A stretch of 64,000 bases of DNA from Oxyruncus cristatus. Taxonomy: Eukaryota; Chordata; Aves; Passeriformes; Cotingidae. This document shows, in pieces, positions 50,996 through 63,394 of this stretch. A program made the position numbers and the translations under genes. How positions within the stretch are numbered: the stretch's first letter is position 1; every line of letters starts with the position of its first letter. The notes beneath the pieces were generated by a model that saw nothing but the letters and a program-made list of their open reading frames with translations, did no database searches and had not been told where the DNA came from. Where the stretch lies: NCBI GenBank assembly GCA_013399855.1, contig VXAY01004285.1, positions 127,179 to 191,178 of the forward strand. The letters are read 5' to 3'.

Positions 50996-53900
50996 ATCTC
51001 TTCCTCTAATTACTCTTTACTTTCCACTTAGAGTTTGTCTCTTGATCTTATCACCAAGGGCCCCAGCTCTGTCTTTTGATCTTACTAGCTTCTCTATCCC
51101 CAGCTCTTTCACCCCTGTTGTTCCTCTTCTACGTTCCTTTTTTTTTTTTTCTATTTTAAGCTCCCCTTTGTCTTTCTGAAGTCCTCTAAATCCTCTGAGA
51201 GCCCTCTGTCCATGAGTAACCCTGTCAGTGTGGAGAAGCAGTTCTGTCTTATCAGGAGATCCCCAACAAATGAAAAAAGTATTTGCAAGGAGAGTACTAC
51301 CCAGACCCCAAAGGCCAGACCAGCTGCGGATTAAGTTGTGTTGAAGAGCAGATATGCTATATGATCGCTGCAGAAGCACCAGGGCAGGTGCACAAGCACC
51401 AGGAACATTGCATTGCACACAGGCATAATTACACATGTATTTCTGAGATAGGTATACTTTAGCCAAACTGGTAAGACTTTTAACAGCTACACCAAGATGA
51501 TTTTTCTGGCTTAGTTCAAGTTCCTACTTCAAAACACTTAGGTGCTGGAAATTCACAGAATTATTATCCCTTTCCTCATGGCAAAACAAGGTTTGATTTA
51601 GTCCAATTTCCATTTAAGAAACAATTGAGAAAAAATTGAGCTAAATTCCTCTTGTCCCACTGTTGGAAGGACATAATTTGAGGCAAAAAGCTGCTGTGGA
51701 AGACTTCAGCCAAAACGCGTACAGCACACACACAGTGGAAAGACCCATTTACAGATGAAACATAACTATGACCTGAAATGTCTGCCACGGTGCACAGCCA
51801 AAGATGCCATGCACTATGGGTCTGGAGCCAGGCTGAGTCCAGTTGGTACACTGTGAACACAAATGTACGGCTGCAGGGCAGCCCTCCATTCAGGGGGTCA
51901 TACAGATGATTCGTGTGGAGCAGAGCCTAAGCTGAGCAGCCATAGGCTGCTGGCTCTGGCACTCTGAACAAGGAGCATAGGACCACGTGCCTTTGAGAAG
52001 TGCAGAAGAGGGAGATGCTTTTCATCCCTTCTGGCCCACACCAGCAGCAGCTCCTCACACAGTAGGTCTGAATCTAGAATTTTGTGGCATATCGACTGCT
52101 GGGTGTTGTTTGAGCACAGCTACTCAGAATCTCTGCACCATGCTGTGCTCTCTACAAGGGCTTGCCAGCTCAAATCTGGTGCTTCACTGATGGCAGTAGG
52201 ACCAATGTGCCAGAAAGCGCAGTCACTGAACAGGTTCTCTGGATGCACCTCTTTGCAGCTACACCTCAACTAAGTCCTGTTGTATCTACATTAAACCCCT
52301 TCAGTGTATGAAAGTATCTCTGTTTCATATCATCACCCTCTCCTGCACTTTTGATAGCATCAGAAGTACCCACGCTTTTCCACTGTCCAGAAATATATAA
52401 TGTTTTCCCACCTTTATACACCAGCACTGAATAATCAAGCTTAGATTCTAAATCAATGCAAATAATTAAAATTTCATGCATTGCCATCTAAGAAATTCTT
52501 CTCTTTATTTCTAAGAGCTTATTAGGATCATTGTTTTTTTTCGCATTCACGGTATCACTTTGCTTCTAATTCTTTTATGAGGCAAAATGATAGCTGCATA
52601 TTTCCTCAACTCATGACTATGTTATTCTTTTTTCCTCTATTAGGTGCATCCTAAAAATACTTCGAGTTCATCGCAACTTATTACACTATTCTTCATACCA
52701 CAAACATCATGGCACTATTTCTCCAATCAGTAAAGTTAATTTCTTCCTGATATAAGCAAAAGCAATTCCCTGCAGATTTAGTGAGACCATGGAATCTATC
52801 AGTGTCAAGTCTGGATAAATTCAGCTTTTGATAAAGAAGATGAATAAAGACTGCAAAAGAAAACAATGGGAGATATACTGCAAACAAAGACAGTAACAAT
52901 TAGTAAGCAATATGGACTGTCATGAATAGAGTAAGTTAGTACTTGGTTCAATCCTGTTATCATCTATGATGAACAGTTCAATTCTAGAAATAAGTAAATC
53001 AGTTCAGCTTTTAAATGGAGAGTAGTGGCAAATACATTTAATGGAATCTGAAAGTCTTGAAATGTCTGGCAGCCAAAGCTTCCTTTTAAAATTCAGAGCA
53101 AATGAAATGTTCCTTGAAGAGAGTGAAAGAAACATTCCCTGAAGTATGTGAAGCTCCATATTACGGAAAGCTTTATTCTGTCTATCACATCTTCACGGTA
53201 GAAACTTTGAGAAAGAGGTACTTTGAGAACATAAACTTTGAGAAATGGAAGGAGAAGAAAATTAAGCCTTTTAAAAACTAGCGAACTAGAACTTTTGAAT
53301 GCTTGGTGAAAGAAATACATATAAATAAAGCTGCTGGGGAAAGGGAAACAAATCAGGAAGTCTAAGATTAAATGTTTTGGTTGCAGTAGGCAGTACTTTG
53401 GAAATTACTCCAGTAAGATACTGAGGAAAGTTACAAGTAACTGTAGATTGGGGATTTAAAGAGAGAAAAGTAAAGGTAGAGAATGGTAAAGGTCCTTCAA
53501 GAATGCTTCCAAGAATTCAGCTAAAAGTGAATGCATTAAGCTTATTTCTGTATCTTTTGACAAGAGATGAGGATATTGAAGATGAAGAAATGAGGTTGGC
53601 AACAGCTGCTAATTGCTTTGTGCAAAATGTTGGGAGAGCTTCTGAATTTACCAAAATGATAAGAGGATGGAAAGAAAATAACATGTAGCATTAGCATCCA
53701 GTACTATTATCCTCAAGGCAACCATCCTCACATTAGCAAGCCCTGATTTCTCTGGGATAACATATTGTGTTTCTTGAGCAACTCAGGAAAGCAAATAATT
53801 CTAAAAACAAGGGGGTTTTGTCACCGTAATGAGTTAGGGCTCTGGACCAATCTTCAAATTCAAGCTGCACACTGCTCAGTCTACTTATCTTCTTTGGAAG

Positions 53901-56900
53901 AATTCTTGGTCATTTCCCTCTTTTCCTTTTTAGTATATAAATTAGGGCTTAATTAACAAACAAAAACCATTTGTCTTAAGCTTCTGTTTGCATTACCCCC
54001 ACCTCTCTGATTCCTGAATCCTAAAAGCAGGCAGGTAGGTAAGGAGGTAATTTTCCTGTCCAGATCTTCACAGACGGGCCTACACTTGTCATGCAGATAC
54101 CCATACATATTATATGCAGCAGCAGCGATAGAGAAAAACAGGAAGAACGGTACAAAAGCTCTCTCTTTCACTCCACAGATATTCCTGAACAATATCTGGG
54201 GCTTGAATTCATATCTGTCCTCCCCTAAAGACTGACGCTCAGTACATAAAATGTCAGAACAAAGTCAAACTAGAAAGGCAAAGGGTGTTTTTTTGCTTTG
54301 CAACCAGAAGTTTTAAAATAATGAATTTCATATGATTTTCATCAAAGTGTACCCAAGTTAATGCAAAACATTTGTGAACCTTAACAACGCTTTTAACAAA
54401 CACAGTTGAGTTTGTTAAGAAACCAAAAAGAGGCAAGTTTCACATGATTTGTTAGCAGAAGTTTGGCCCAGTCTCAAATACTGCATCATGATGCACACAG
54501 CAGCAGTGGCAGTAAGAGGCATAAAACATCAGAGTTTCAAAGCAGCGAGGGGCTCTCCTGTACATCTCAGAGTTTTCCCGTTTTTACAAACTCAAACTTT
54601 ATAGAAAATCTTTAAGTTCTGCTCTTTCCTTGGTCCTCAACCACATCTTTTTATCTTCTCAGTTTCACCACAACATAAGGCGTTTACTCCTGGAAATCTC
54701 ACAAGTCTTATGTCTCAACATTTCTAGGCCAAACTAAAAATTTCAGCATTTTAGATCACTTTGAGAAGCGCCCTTATCAAAACTGACTAGACAGCTGACA
54801 GTTCTGGCAGGTTAGTCCTCATTAACTTTCCCAGAATTTTTCTTGATGTTGAATCTGGGAATATTTCCCAGTCACATTTTAGGTACTATTCCAAGCTAGA
54901 GAAGCTTAAAAATTACCACTAAATCCAATTGTTCAAAACACACACATGTGTTGGGCTACCACAATTTCCCTTTGCATTTGGAAGATATATATATGTAGGT
55001 GATTCGTACAGAAATACTGGCAGAAATATTTTTAAAAATTAATTTAATTCTTACTGTGATTTCTGTATCAGACTGTAAGAATTTCTCGTGGTCTGTAGGA
55101 GAAAAAGTGAGGCATAAGGGATAAATATGGCCACATGAAAGGTAAATGTTCCTTCTCAAAAGACAGACTTTCTATCAGTATTAGTCTCATTCTTAGAGTT
55201 AATTGTGAGGTTTTGTTCATTTCTGTTGTTGATAACAGTGATGTTTTTGACTTTTGAGTGAATGTTTTTTAATTGAAAAACATAGTGCCTTTCCAGTGTT
55301 CGAATGGTTCTTTCAAGAAACACCTCAATTCTATTTGAAGGATTGCTATTCTTCCAGTGATTTGATGTTCCATTTGTGTCTCTATAAGCTGTAAAAAAAA
55401 TTATTACAGTGTACTACTGTACTGGGCTGCTTTATGTCTGAAATGCACAAATATTTCCGTCATCCCAGCATTGTAATAAAATTGTCTTTCAAGTCTTTTG
55501 ACTAATCATCAGCCTCACTGAAAACATTTGAAACTGAATGCTGTTTTCAGACAATTTGACAGACAAACAGCAGTTCTAAGAGTAAACTTCATTAAGAACT
55601 TGTAGGTGGATGTAGGTCAAAGACATAAAGGAGAGCCTGAAGGGTGACCTAAAAGTGACTGTTTCCTCTGACCAAGCAAGAAGCATGTTAGTGCTGTTCC
55701 ATTAATATTTAGGATAAAGAATTTAGATAGAATTTTGAGGATAAAGTTGACAATTAAAATACTGTGAGACTGAGGGAGAAACATGTTTAGAATATAAATA
55801 TTCTTATACATATATTGCTGTCCCACAGACATTGCTTCTGTCTTCAGTTATTTTCAGTTAGCACTCGTCCATCACTTAGGGGAGACTGCAGGCAGGGAGA
55901 GTCCTAAGACTAATGTCACCAAGATAGCAGAGAAGGATGCATTTATACAGAAAACAAGAGCTGAAAGAAAATAGATAATTGTTTAGATTATTCTAAGCCC
56001 TAGTGTATGCGAGCTCAAATTACTCAGATAATCATGTTAGGAAGTAGTGTTTATATCATAACTACAATCTGAAAGTTTCACATTCTTTATCTGTTACATT
56101 TATTTGTGTCTGGGCCTATTATACATCTGAGGTCTTACACTCTCTCAGAGCCTTCAGCACCACCACAATGGCAGAGCATCCTATATCACGCACAGAGAAT
56201 TTCAGCAAACTGAAACTAAATCGTTTCCTCAAGTTCTCGCACAAAGTCTTGCTCCCCAAGTCCCAGACTAATCGCCTAAATCAGGAAATTAGTCACTTCA
56301 GTAAGTTGCTCCAGTGAAGTCCCTGAAGTAGAATGATTTTAAGCAACTGTGCAAATGCCTAGTTTTAGCACACATATAAAATAGCAGTGCATGTTAAAAA
56401 GGGAACAACCAATCCTACATTGACCCCATTTGTGGTCGGTAGACCATATCTTTGTTTCACATCACCCCATATTCCCTGATCATTGGGTCTCACTGCAGAG
56501 CCTATTGAACTGCATGGACAAATGAGATTCTAGAGACAGCACTAGAGTGTTTTCTCACTGTCTTAGTCGATGAGGACGTCAGAACTTCAAATACTTGCTA
56601 ATCAGATGTTGCATATAGGCTAGAACTCACTTGAGTTTAATTATTATAAAATGATAGCACAGTTTTCCCTTCCTAAAAATTGGCAAAACTTGAGGTATAA
56701 AGGGGAAACATCCTAAGCAAAAGGGCAACTAATACTTTATAGGCATTAAAACTGAATAAATGTTAACAAGCCACTGCCACAATAATATGCAGACATAGTG
56801 ATTGCACTCGAAATCCAACCTGTTACACTTAAAACAGAGGAAACAAGGGAGGGTCTTCCATTGTGGGCTAATTGCTATCTATCTAAAACCTATTATCTAG

Positions 56901-57158
56901 GTTTTGTAGAGGTCAGAGAGTTCAAACAGTGCCCTTGAAGCAACTGTAAACCGTAAAGAAGTATTTGCTATGTTTCCCTGTTGCTCTTATTCTATCTTTC
57001 TTCTTAGCCATCATCTCTTTGCAGTACAACATCACCTTTCCGTGCTTGTCTAGCATCTGTCAGAAAGTCACACCTACAAATCATTCTTTAAAAACATACT
57101 AATTTTCTACCTCCCTTTCTGCACTCCCTTTCCCAATTTCTATAATTCTTCACATATT

Positions 57159-57192
57159 TCTTCAGTTAATTCTTCAGCTAATTCTTCTGAAT
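57159..57192. repeat. 12-bp tandem repeat, nearly three copies
   Basis: TCTTCAGTTAAT, TCTTCAGCTAAT and TCTTCTGAAT are consecutive. Confidence 0.85.
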
Positions 57193-57555
57193 TCAAGTGC
57201 CAGGGTAGATTCTCATACCTTGAGAACAGCAAGCAATGTCCTCAATTAGTTTTTGCAAGACGAAAAGGAAAAACCTAGCAACATAACGAATTCCTGCAAT
57301 CATACAGACAGGGAAGAGGCAATCTCTGGATATGATTTGCTTATGTTCATCAAAACATGGATTTATTGTTTCTACTTATCAATTTTAGGGGGTAGATTTG
57401 TTGAGAAAATGTACATTCTTGTTAGCTACATTTGTTGATATTACTTTTTGCTTCACAAAAACCTCACTGCCTTTGCTTTATAAAAGAGAGCTGCATACAC
57501 CCTGTGAAATGAACATCTCGATAGGTATATTTTGCAATCTGAATGTTCTTCCTAA

Positions 57556-57571
57556 ATGCATATATATGCAT
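57556..57571. repeat. Perfect 16-bp palindrome
   Basis: ATGCATATATATGCAT equals its own reverse complement and is followed by a further ATATATGTAT, an AT-rich sequence prone to cruciform formation. Confidence 0.9.
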
Positions 57572-57838
57572 ATATATGTATTTTTTTAAAAAAAATCTAA
57601 ATATGAAGATTTTCCCTAGTTTTATCGTAATAGATTCCCATAAACTTCCCTATTAAATGGTTGAGCCATCATCACTCAGCTCACAGTTTTTCTGATCATC
57701 ATTCATGCACAATGTCAAAACAAAAGTCATGCAAACGTCAAAACAAAACATATCTTTAATCTTTAGCTGTTGATAAACAAATGAAAAGACACATCATATT
57801 ACAGAGCTGCAACTGCATGTTCAAAGGACAAATAAAAT

Positions 57839-57936
57839 GGGGGGGGGGTAAGCAGTTACTACTGTTGAGTGAATATTTAATGTTGTGTTAATAGGAATTA
57901 CTGTTAAGTGAATATTGACGGTTGTGTTAACAGGAA
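57839..57936. repeat. G10 run followed by a two-copy 39-42 bp tandem repeat
   Basis: Ten G at 57839-57848, then copy 1 at 57856-57897 and copy 2 at 57898-57936. Both start TTACT, share GTGAATATT and GTTGTGTTAA, and end in AGGAA. Copy 2 lacks three bases near its start and has a few substitutions. Confidence 0.85.
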
Positions 57937-59522
57937 TGAATGAAATAGTCCAGCAAAGCCAAAAGCTGGGATGGTAATCACAGCTCAGAAAGCACTATTG
58001 TAATTCAAACAACTCTTTTCATCAGATCTCCTGGAAGACATGGGTGCTTGTTCCACTGTAATTCTGAATATATTTACAGTTTCTTGAATATGCCAGATGT
58101 CTTAAGTGGGGTCAGGAGGGCCCTGCTATTTGAAGCATAAGACAGGTGAGCATTTCTTTTACAGGAGTTTTCCTGCAGAAGTCACACCTTCCCTATCAGA
58201 ATGTGTTTGCCCTTCCCAAGTCCCTTCATCATTCTGGCTGAGCTGTTAGGGTGTCCACGTGGTCAGTTGTACAGGTTGCTGATGTAACTGGAGAAAAAAT
58301 TTTCGGGTTTTGTTCCTGCTCCACTTTACTTACATTTCCTATGTGACCATACAAGTACTTGTCCAGCTTACTGAAGGGGACAGGTGAAGTGTGACCAAAG
58401 AAGTTCTGTCCCAGAAAGGGACAGCAGAACAAACTTAAACAGAGTGATCACCAAATGTCTAACCACAGTTCAATGATACAGATTATCTGATTATCTGAAT
58501 ACTTCTTTTCAAGGAACAATAGTTGTGAGAAGTGTGTCAAATACGGCACACTCAAAAGTACAGCAAACTTTAGTTTGCATTGCTTACTATGAATAATTCA
58601 TTATGTTTCCCAAAGATAATTTCTAGACAAATGGAAATTTGCACCTCTGGAAATGCTGCCATCACTTCTTGAAAAAATGTTTCTTATAAACCTAGTTCTC
58701 AAAATAAAATAAATTTAAAAAAAAACGAATTTTCTTGTCAGTTGTATTTATTGGTACCAGATGAGTTTCAATGCACTAGAGTAACATCTGATGTGTTCAG
58801 ATATGGCTTTTTGGCATCAAGCAGTCCTGTTATTACAACTTGTAAAGGAACCATCAGACCTTACTTGGCTTGACGGAACACACTTGGTAGGATCTGGAGG
58901 ATTATTAAACAAAACAGTGGTGTTGGAAAAGCTCTGCAAATGGAGTCTTTGAGACCATGCACACGACTTATGCAACTGAGCAACAGAGAAGATAATGGCT
59001 CCAGCATTTAGGTTTAATATAAATATTTAAATATATACAGTCTGTGGCATAAATTGTAGATCTCAGAGTGCTGTTGCAAAATGAGGATTTAAAAGGTGCT
59101 TTTTGCAAGCACTTCTATACCTGCAGAGGGGTAAAAAGGGGAGTGGACAATAGCACACAGTGGGTGAAGGCAGCATTTACAGGCATTTACTATTTGTGTG
59201 AATTCTGTGCCCAGGAGTGCCTGGACTTGGTGGACAGGAAGGCAGACTGAGGGAGAGGAATGCCATTTGCAAGCAGTTTAAGTCAGTGCCTATAAAAAGG
59301 AATGTCAGCAGCTCTTTTTCTGACTGACCTCACATAAATCAAGAATAAGAGATTTTCATGCTCAGGGCAGAAGTCTTGGCTCCTCTCTGTATTCTCAAAC
59401 ACTATTTTTGAACATTTTTGAACAAGCACTGAAGGCAGTAACTCACACAAAAGCTTAAGTTTAAAGGGGCACTTACACATGACTGATGACTGAAATTGTT
59501 TTAAATCCTAACTTTAGTGTTC

Positions 59523-59556
59523 AGGATCAGCCTATGCCTAGGATCAGCCTGTGCCT
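59523..59556. repeat. 17-bp tandem duplication
   Basis: AGGATCAGCCTATGCCT (59523-59539) and AGGATCAGCCTGTGCCT (59540-59556) differ at one base. Confidence 0.92.
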
Positions 59557-59573
59557 TCATCATATGAAGGCAC
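59551..59573. repeat. Perfect 10-bp hairpin
   Basis: GTGCCTTCAT and ATGAAGGCAC flank a three-base loop. The hairpin overlaps the end of the 17-bp tandem duplication. Confidence 0.9.
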
Positions 59574-60219
59574 AGATCTCCTTCATAATGTAGAGGCACC
59601 ATCAAATGAATGGCCAAAGAAATGTGGAGACTTCACCAGATCCTGGCAAAAGTCATATGTTGCAATTTGAGATGTTCCCACATGGTCTGCATTTAGTTGT
59701 TTATGCAACAGAAATTCTGGAAACAACAATTGCTTATGATTAGCCTGGAGAAGATTATTTTAACTTTGTGTTCAATATGACATTGCTTAACTAAAGGAAA
59801 AAGGAATATATTTGTCAAGCTTTCTGAGAAATCAGTAATTCTTTGTTGGCTTACACATATAGACATAAGGCATACGAAATTTTCTTCTTCCACATATGTC
59901 ATTGTCTGTAATCAATATTGTAAAAAATTACCAAAACAAAGACATTTCTCTAAATTATCAACAACACTTAAAATTGCACATCAATCAAAATTAGTTAGAA
60001 CTTATTAATAGATTTAATCTCATAATAATAATGTCATTTAGAAGAATCAATGTTTTTTCTTCTTTCAAGCTTTTTTCAACTTAGATGCCTTAGGTCTCTT
60101 AGATCCTGAATTCATATCGTAATTTTCAGAAGACTTGCTGACCATTGTGAATTGCTTACTTTGCTATCCAAATACTGATTTCCATCTAAAAACTTTTAAG
60201 CTTTCTTTATGAGTTACTG

Positions 60220-60253
60220 AGCTAATGACAAAGCTCAGACAAGCTAATGACAA
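60220..60253. repeat. Short 22-bp-period duplication
   Basis: AGCTAATGACAA occurs at 60220-60231 and again at 60242-60253. Confidence 0.8.
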
Positions 60254-60382
60254 ATACAGAATTCTGACTAGAATTTAACTCTATTTTAGAGATTTTTCAA
60301 TTTCATTTTTACTTTGGCCAAAATTATAACAGAAACATTCACAGGAAAATTTTATAGGACTTTATTGGACTTCATTTTTATC

Positions 60383-60890
60383 GTAGAATCATAGAATGGT
60401 GTTCCAGCCCTTTGGTCAACTTAGTGGCCCTCCTCTGGACTATTTCCAACAGGTCAACATCTTTCTTGTGCTGGGGGCCCCAGAGCTGGTACTCCAGGTG
60501 GGGTCTCACGAGAGCAGAGTAGAGGGAAAATCACCTCCCTCGACCTCCTGGCCACAGTGCTTTTGGTGTAGCCTGAGACTTGGTTGGCTTTCTGGGCTAT
60601 GAGTGCGCACTGCCTGCTCGTGTTGAGTTTTTCATCCACAAACACCTCCAGCTTGTTCTTCTGAGGACTGCTTTCAATCCATTATCTGCCCAGCCTGTAT
60701 TAGTGCTTGGGATTGCCCCAACCCATGTGCAGGACCTTGTATTTTGCTCTGTTGAACTTCATGAGGTTTGCACGGACCTACCTCTCAGGCCTTTCAAGGT
60801 CCCTCAGCATGGCATCCCTTCCCCGCAGTGTGTCAGCCTCAGCAGCTGCCTAGTTAGATACATGTTGATCCGGTCAAAACTCTTCCATGG
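60383..60890 (-). mobile_element. CR1 retrotransposon with internal deletion
   Basis: Minus-strand CR1. It begins with the CR1 terminus (TCGTAGAATCATAGAATGGT), but then passes directly to TTCCAGCCCTTTGGTCAACT and TGGCCCTCCTCTGGACTATT, which in the copy at 6358-7058 lie about 400 bp further in. Nearly the whole 3' UTR is therefore missing. On the minus strand FVDEKLNTSRQCALIAQKAN and SREVIFPL are visible at 60500-60645, which belong to the ORF2 C-terminal region. The part at 60660-60890 extends further upstream in ORF2 than the other copies do, with damaged frames. Confidence 0.93.
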
Positions 60891-61149
60891 ATGTTAAGTT
60901 GTTCAGCTTTGTTCAGCTTGATCAACCTTTTGTTATTTGCTTGTCCACAATTAGATTTTGTGGCCCAAAAGACCCAACATGTAAATTCAAATGCTTGAAT
61001 TATCAAACCCATATAAATGACTTCTGAGTTTCAGCAACCTCAAAGCCAGACATTTTGATCTCTAAGTTACAGAAATGCTCATACTAGTCAATGTGAAGAA
61101 AATTAACTACTGCAAACCAAACCAGCCCAGTGGGAAAGCTGGCCACTGC
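60891..61149. other. Spacer between CR1 and pseudogene
   Basis: AT-rich, no recognisable feature. No poly-A tail is seen on the minus strand downstream of the pseudogene. Confidence 0.5.
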
Positions 61150-62095
61150 CTATTGAAGGATCAGGAAGGTGCCTGGGCTGCCTTGCTGCACTGCAGAAAC
61201 CAGCTCAGTGCAGAGCAGCATCGTGGAGGACAGACCAGGAGGAGGGGAGCACCCTTCAACAATAGTGGTGTTGCAGAGGCTGATGGGGAGAGGTAGATCT
61301 CGGCAAATAATGCACCCAACTGGCAATTTTCTCCTTGCACAAGAGCAGGTCCCTCTGCAGCTTATCGGGGGGGGAGGGGGCGGGATGGAGAAAAAACAAG
61401 GTATCCCACATCAGTTGATTCGTTGATCACGTGCATTCCAGCACCACACAGATGCCAGAGCACTTCTCTGGCAGCTGTCCCATGGTGTAAATCTCTAGCC
61501 TGAATATCTGCTCTGGGCATGGCTCCAGGAACAGGAGCAGCTGGTACAAGATTCAGTTCTCATGGACGCTCCAGGAATCACAGGTTACATCCATCCCAGT
61601 GGCTGAGTGCATCTTCAGTGTGAAAGTGCTTTTTCAAAGTACTCATCAGACACCAAGGAGATCATGCACCAGCTTCTTCAGATCCTTGCACATGTCAGGT
61701 GGTTCCTGCATTGGCAGTAGTGTGGGCACAGCCGACAACCTGACACCACTGTGTGCTGCATTGACATCTTCTTCCTCCTTATTGCCCTCCTCCTTCTCAC
61801 TGCTGGAGCTCTCCCGCTCATGGCAGCTCTTAGAGGCAAGTTTCATTTGTTTGGTCAGCCAGCAGGCCTCAGTAAGCAGGGTCGCTGCAGTGGTCCGAAA
61901 TGACTACTGCTGCAACACAGAGAGGAATGTAGCTTCTTCCCTGGGCCTGCTCTGCTCAGTGTCCTGTAGTAGCCACCTCATCGCCTGGTGCAGTTACTCC
62001 TCGCACTGCTGCATCTGCTGGGCCATGGCCACATCAATCTCATGATGGTGCTTCAGCCCAGGCAGGATGGCCAGAACAGCCAGGAAGAACATCAT
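61150..62095 (-). pseudogene. ITPRIP-like (ITPRIPL1-type) pseudogene
   Basis: On the minus strand an ATG at 62093-62095 (or 62090-62092) opens a frame for a hydrophobic N-terminus (MFFLAVLAILPGL) and a Gln-rich segment. A Leu-rich stretch with LQQ comes next, where the family has its membrane segment, here eroded by polar residues. An acidic Ser/Glu run (ESSSSEKEEGNKEEEDV, about 61780) and DMCKDLKKLVHDLL (61655-61695) follow. This order matches avian ITPRIP-like proteins. Stops at 61994-61996, 61904-61906 and 61646-61648 break it. Past a frameshift, traces of the Mab21-like region remain: a VHEN..LYQLLLFLEP block near 61520, PEKCSGICVVLECT near 61440, and VSAVQQGSPGTFLI near 61160. The conserved middle and end are shortened, so the copy is dead. 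Related functional proteins are membrane-anchored. The gene is normally nearly intronless, so intron loss cannot prove a retrocopy. The raised GC of this interval contrasts with its surroundings. Family assignment rests on motif recognition only. Confidence 0.72.
61367..61384 (+). repeat. G-rich run inside pseudogene
   Basis: G8-A-G5-C-G3 on the plus strand, which could form a G-quadruplex. It probably arose by slippage in the decaying pseudogene. Confidence 0.85.
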
Positions 62096-63394
62096 TTATG
62101 CAGCCAGAGCACGGGGAAGGTGGGAGAACAGTTTGCTCAGCAGGGCGGGGTGGGAGGGAACATGGAGCAGAAGCTACCTAGAGCTGGGGGCTGGTAGGTG
62201 AAGGCGTGAGGGAGGTGCAAGGGACCAAGGGCAGTGTTTGTGAGGACTGCATGACTGAGAAGCCATGGGATATCCCACGGAAGCCTTTGGGCACCGGGGT
62301 CTGTACGTATTTTTAATTTAATCCTAGACCTTTGAATTCGGATTGTTATTTAAAGTAGAAGTTAATGTAATTTGGGGAAAGGACAGATTTTTTTCACAGT
62401 TACTCAAAACTAAATTATACTTTACACCACCAGTAAACCTCACTGTTTATGTGGATAAGCATCATCAGGAAGGAATGACCAAAACCCAACCTGGTCCCTG
62501 AACAGATAGATTCCCACAAAGTTTTTCTGACAGGGTTACTTATCCAGACACACAAATAACCCAAAGTTAATATCAGATGCTCTCATAAAACAATATCCAG
62601 TCCCATTCTTTTAATGTAATTATTTTAATATAAACAGGGATATTGAAAATACATAACACTTTTTTTCCTTTTTCTAGTGTTCAGAATGAAACAAAACCAG
62701 CGTCTGCTTTTGCATATTCCTAGACTCTGTGCTTTCAGAGATAATGTATTGTACACAGTCTTATCCTTTTGCCAAACAATACAACCCTGAGATAACAACA
62801 AAACTGGGAACTAATCCAAGCTTTCTGAGCCAGAGATATTGCCACCCATCACTAATAGTTGGGGTGGTGCTACCCATAGCCCTGAAAGAAAAATGTGAAA
62901 GCGTTAGCGATATTTTTTTCGTAAGGATAGTAATTAAGACAGACTCTGAATCTTGCAAGTGACAATAATAGGCCACTTTTTCTACACATGTTTAGGAAAA
63001 GAAAAGCTCCAAGACAAACTGATAATGAAGCACTCATCTCCGAAGCATGAAGTGTTTCAACATGTTTATCATATTCCTGTTCCCAGTAGTGTTTCCCTGA
63101 ACCAATTTGCTTCCCACCTCACTTCCCATCACTCATTTCCTCATCCCAATCCTTACCATCTCCACTTATTTTCTTCTTGTTCATGTGTCCTTATCCTTCT
63201 TATTGTTTGTTCATTCCCCAACCCTATCACCCTCTTTTAACATCCCAATATATAGTCTTTCCTTTCTCCTTTCTGAAGTTGCCATAATTCCCAAATTTTT
63301 TACATTTAGGGGCATGGTGATTCTCTCTTTTCCTCACTATCACTGATTACAGGAGTCCGCTGACACAAACGAAATGGCAATAGGAAATCATCTG
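62096..63394. other. Flank of pseudogene and unique sequence
   Basis: 62096-62300 remains GC-rich and is probably the former 5' flank of the minus-strand pseudogene. From 62310 the sequence is AT-rich with no recognisable gene or repeat. 63070-63260 is pyrimidine-rich (CT) on the plus strand. Confidence 0.5.

Larger units (their letters stand above)
43691..60382. other. About 16.7 kb of unique sequence, no gene or large repeat seen
   Basis: The longest stretch without a recognised transposon. No exon with coding similarity, RNA gene or LTR was found. The 149-codon minus-strand frame at 51017-51466 includes a poly-Lys segment translated from a T run and matches nothing I know. Small tandem duplications occur at 50962, 57159, 57856, 59523 and 60220. 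49300-49640 is AT-rich, repeat-poor and looks like possible conserved non-coding DNA. This could be a large intron or an intergenic desert. Confidence 0.5.

Noticed and set aside
51017..51466. 149-codon minus-strand frame
   Set aside because: Contains Lys-rich residues translated from a T run, has no recognisable domain, and overlaps no conserved signal.
61599..62045. 148-codon plus-strand frame
   Set aside because: Antisense to the ITPRIP-like pseudogene. The minus strand carries the recognisable motifs.
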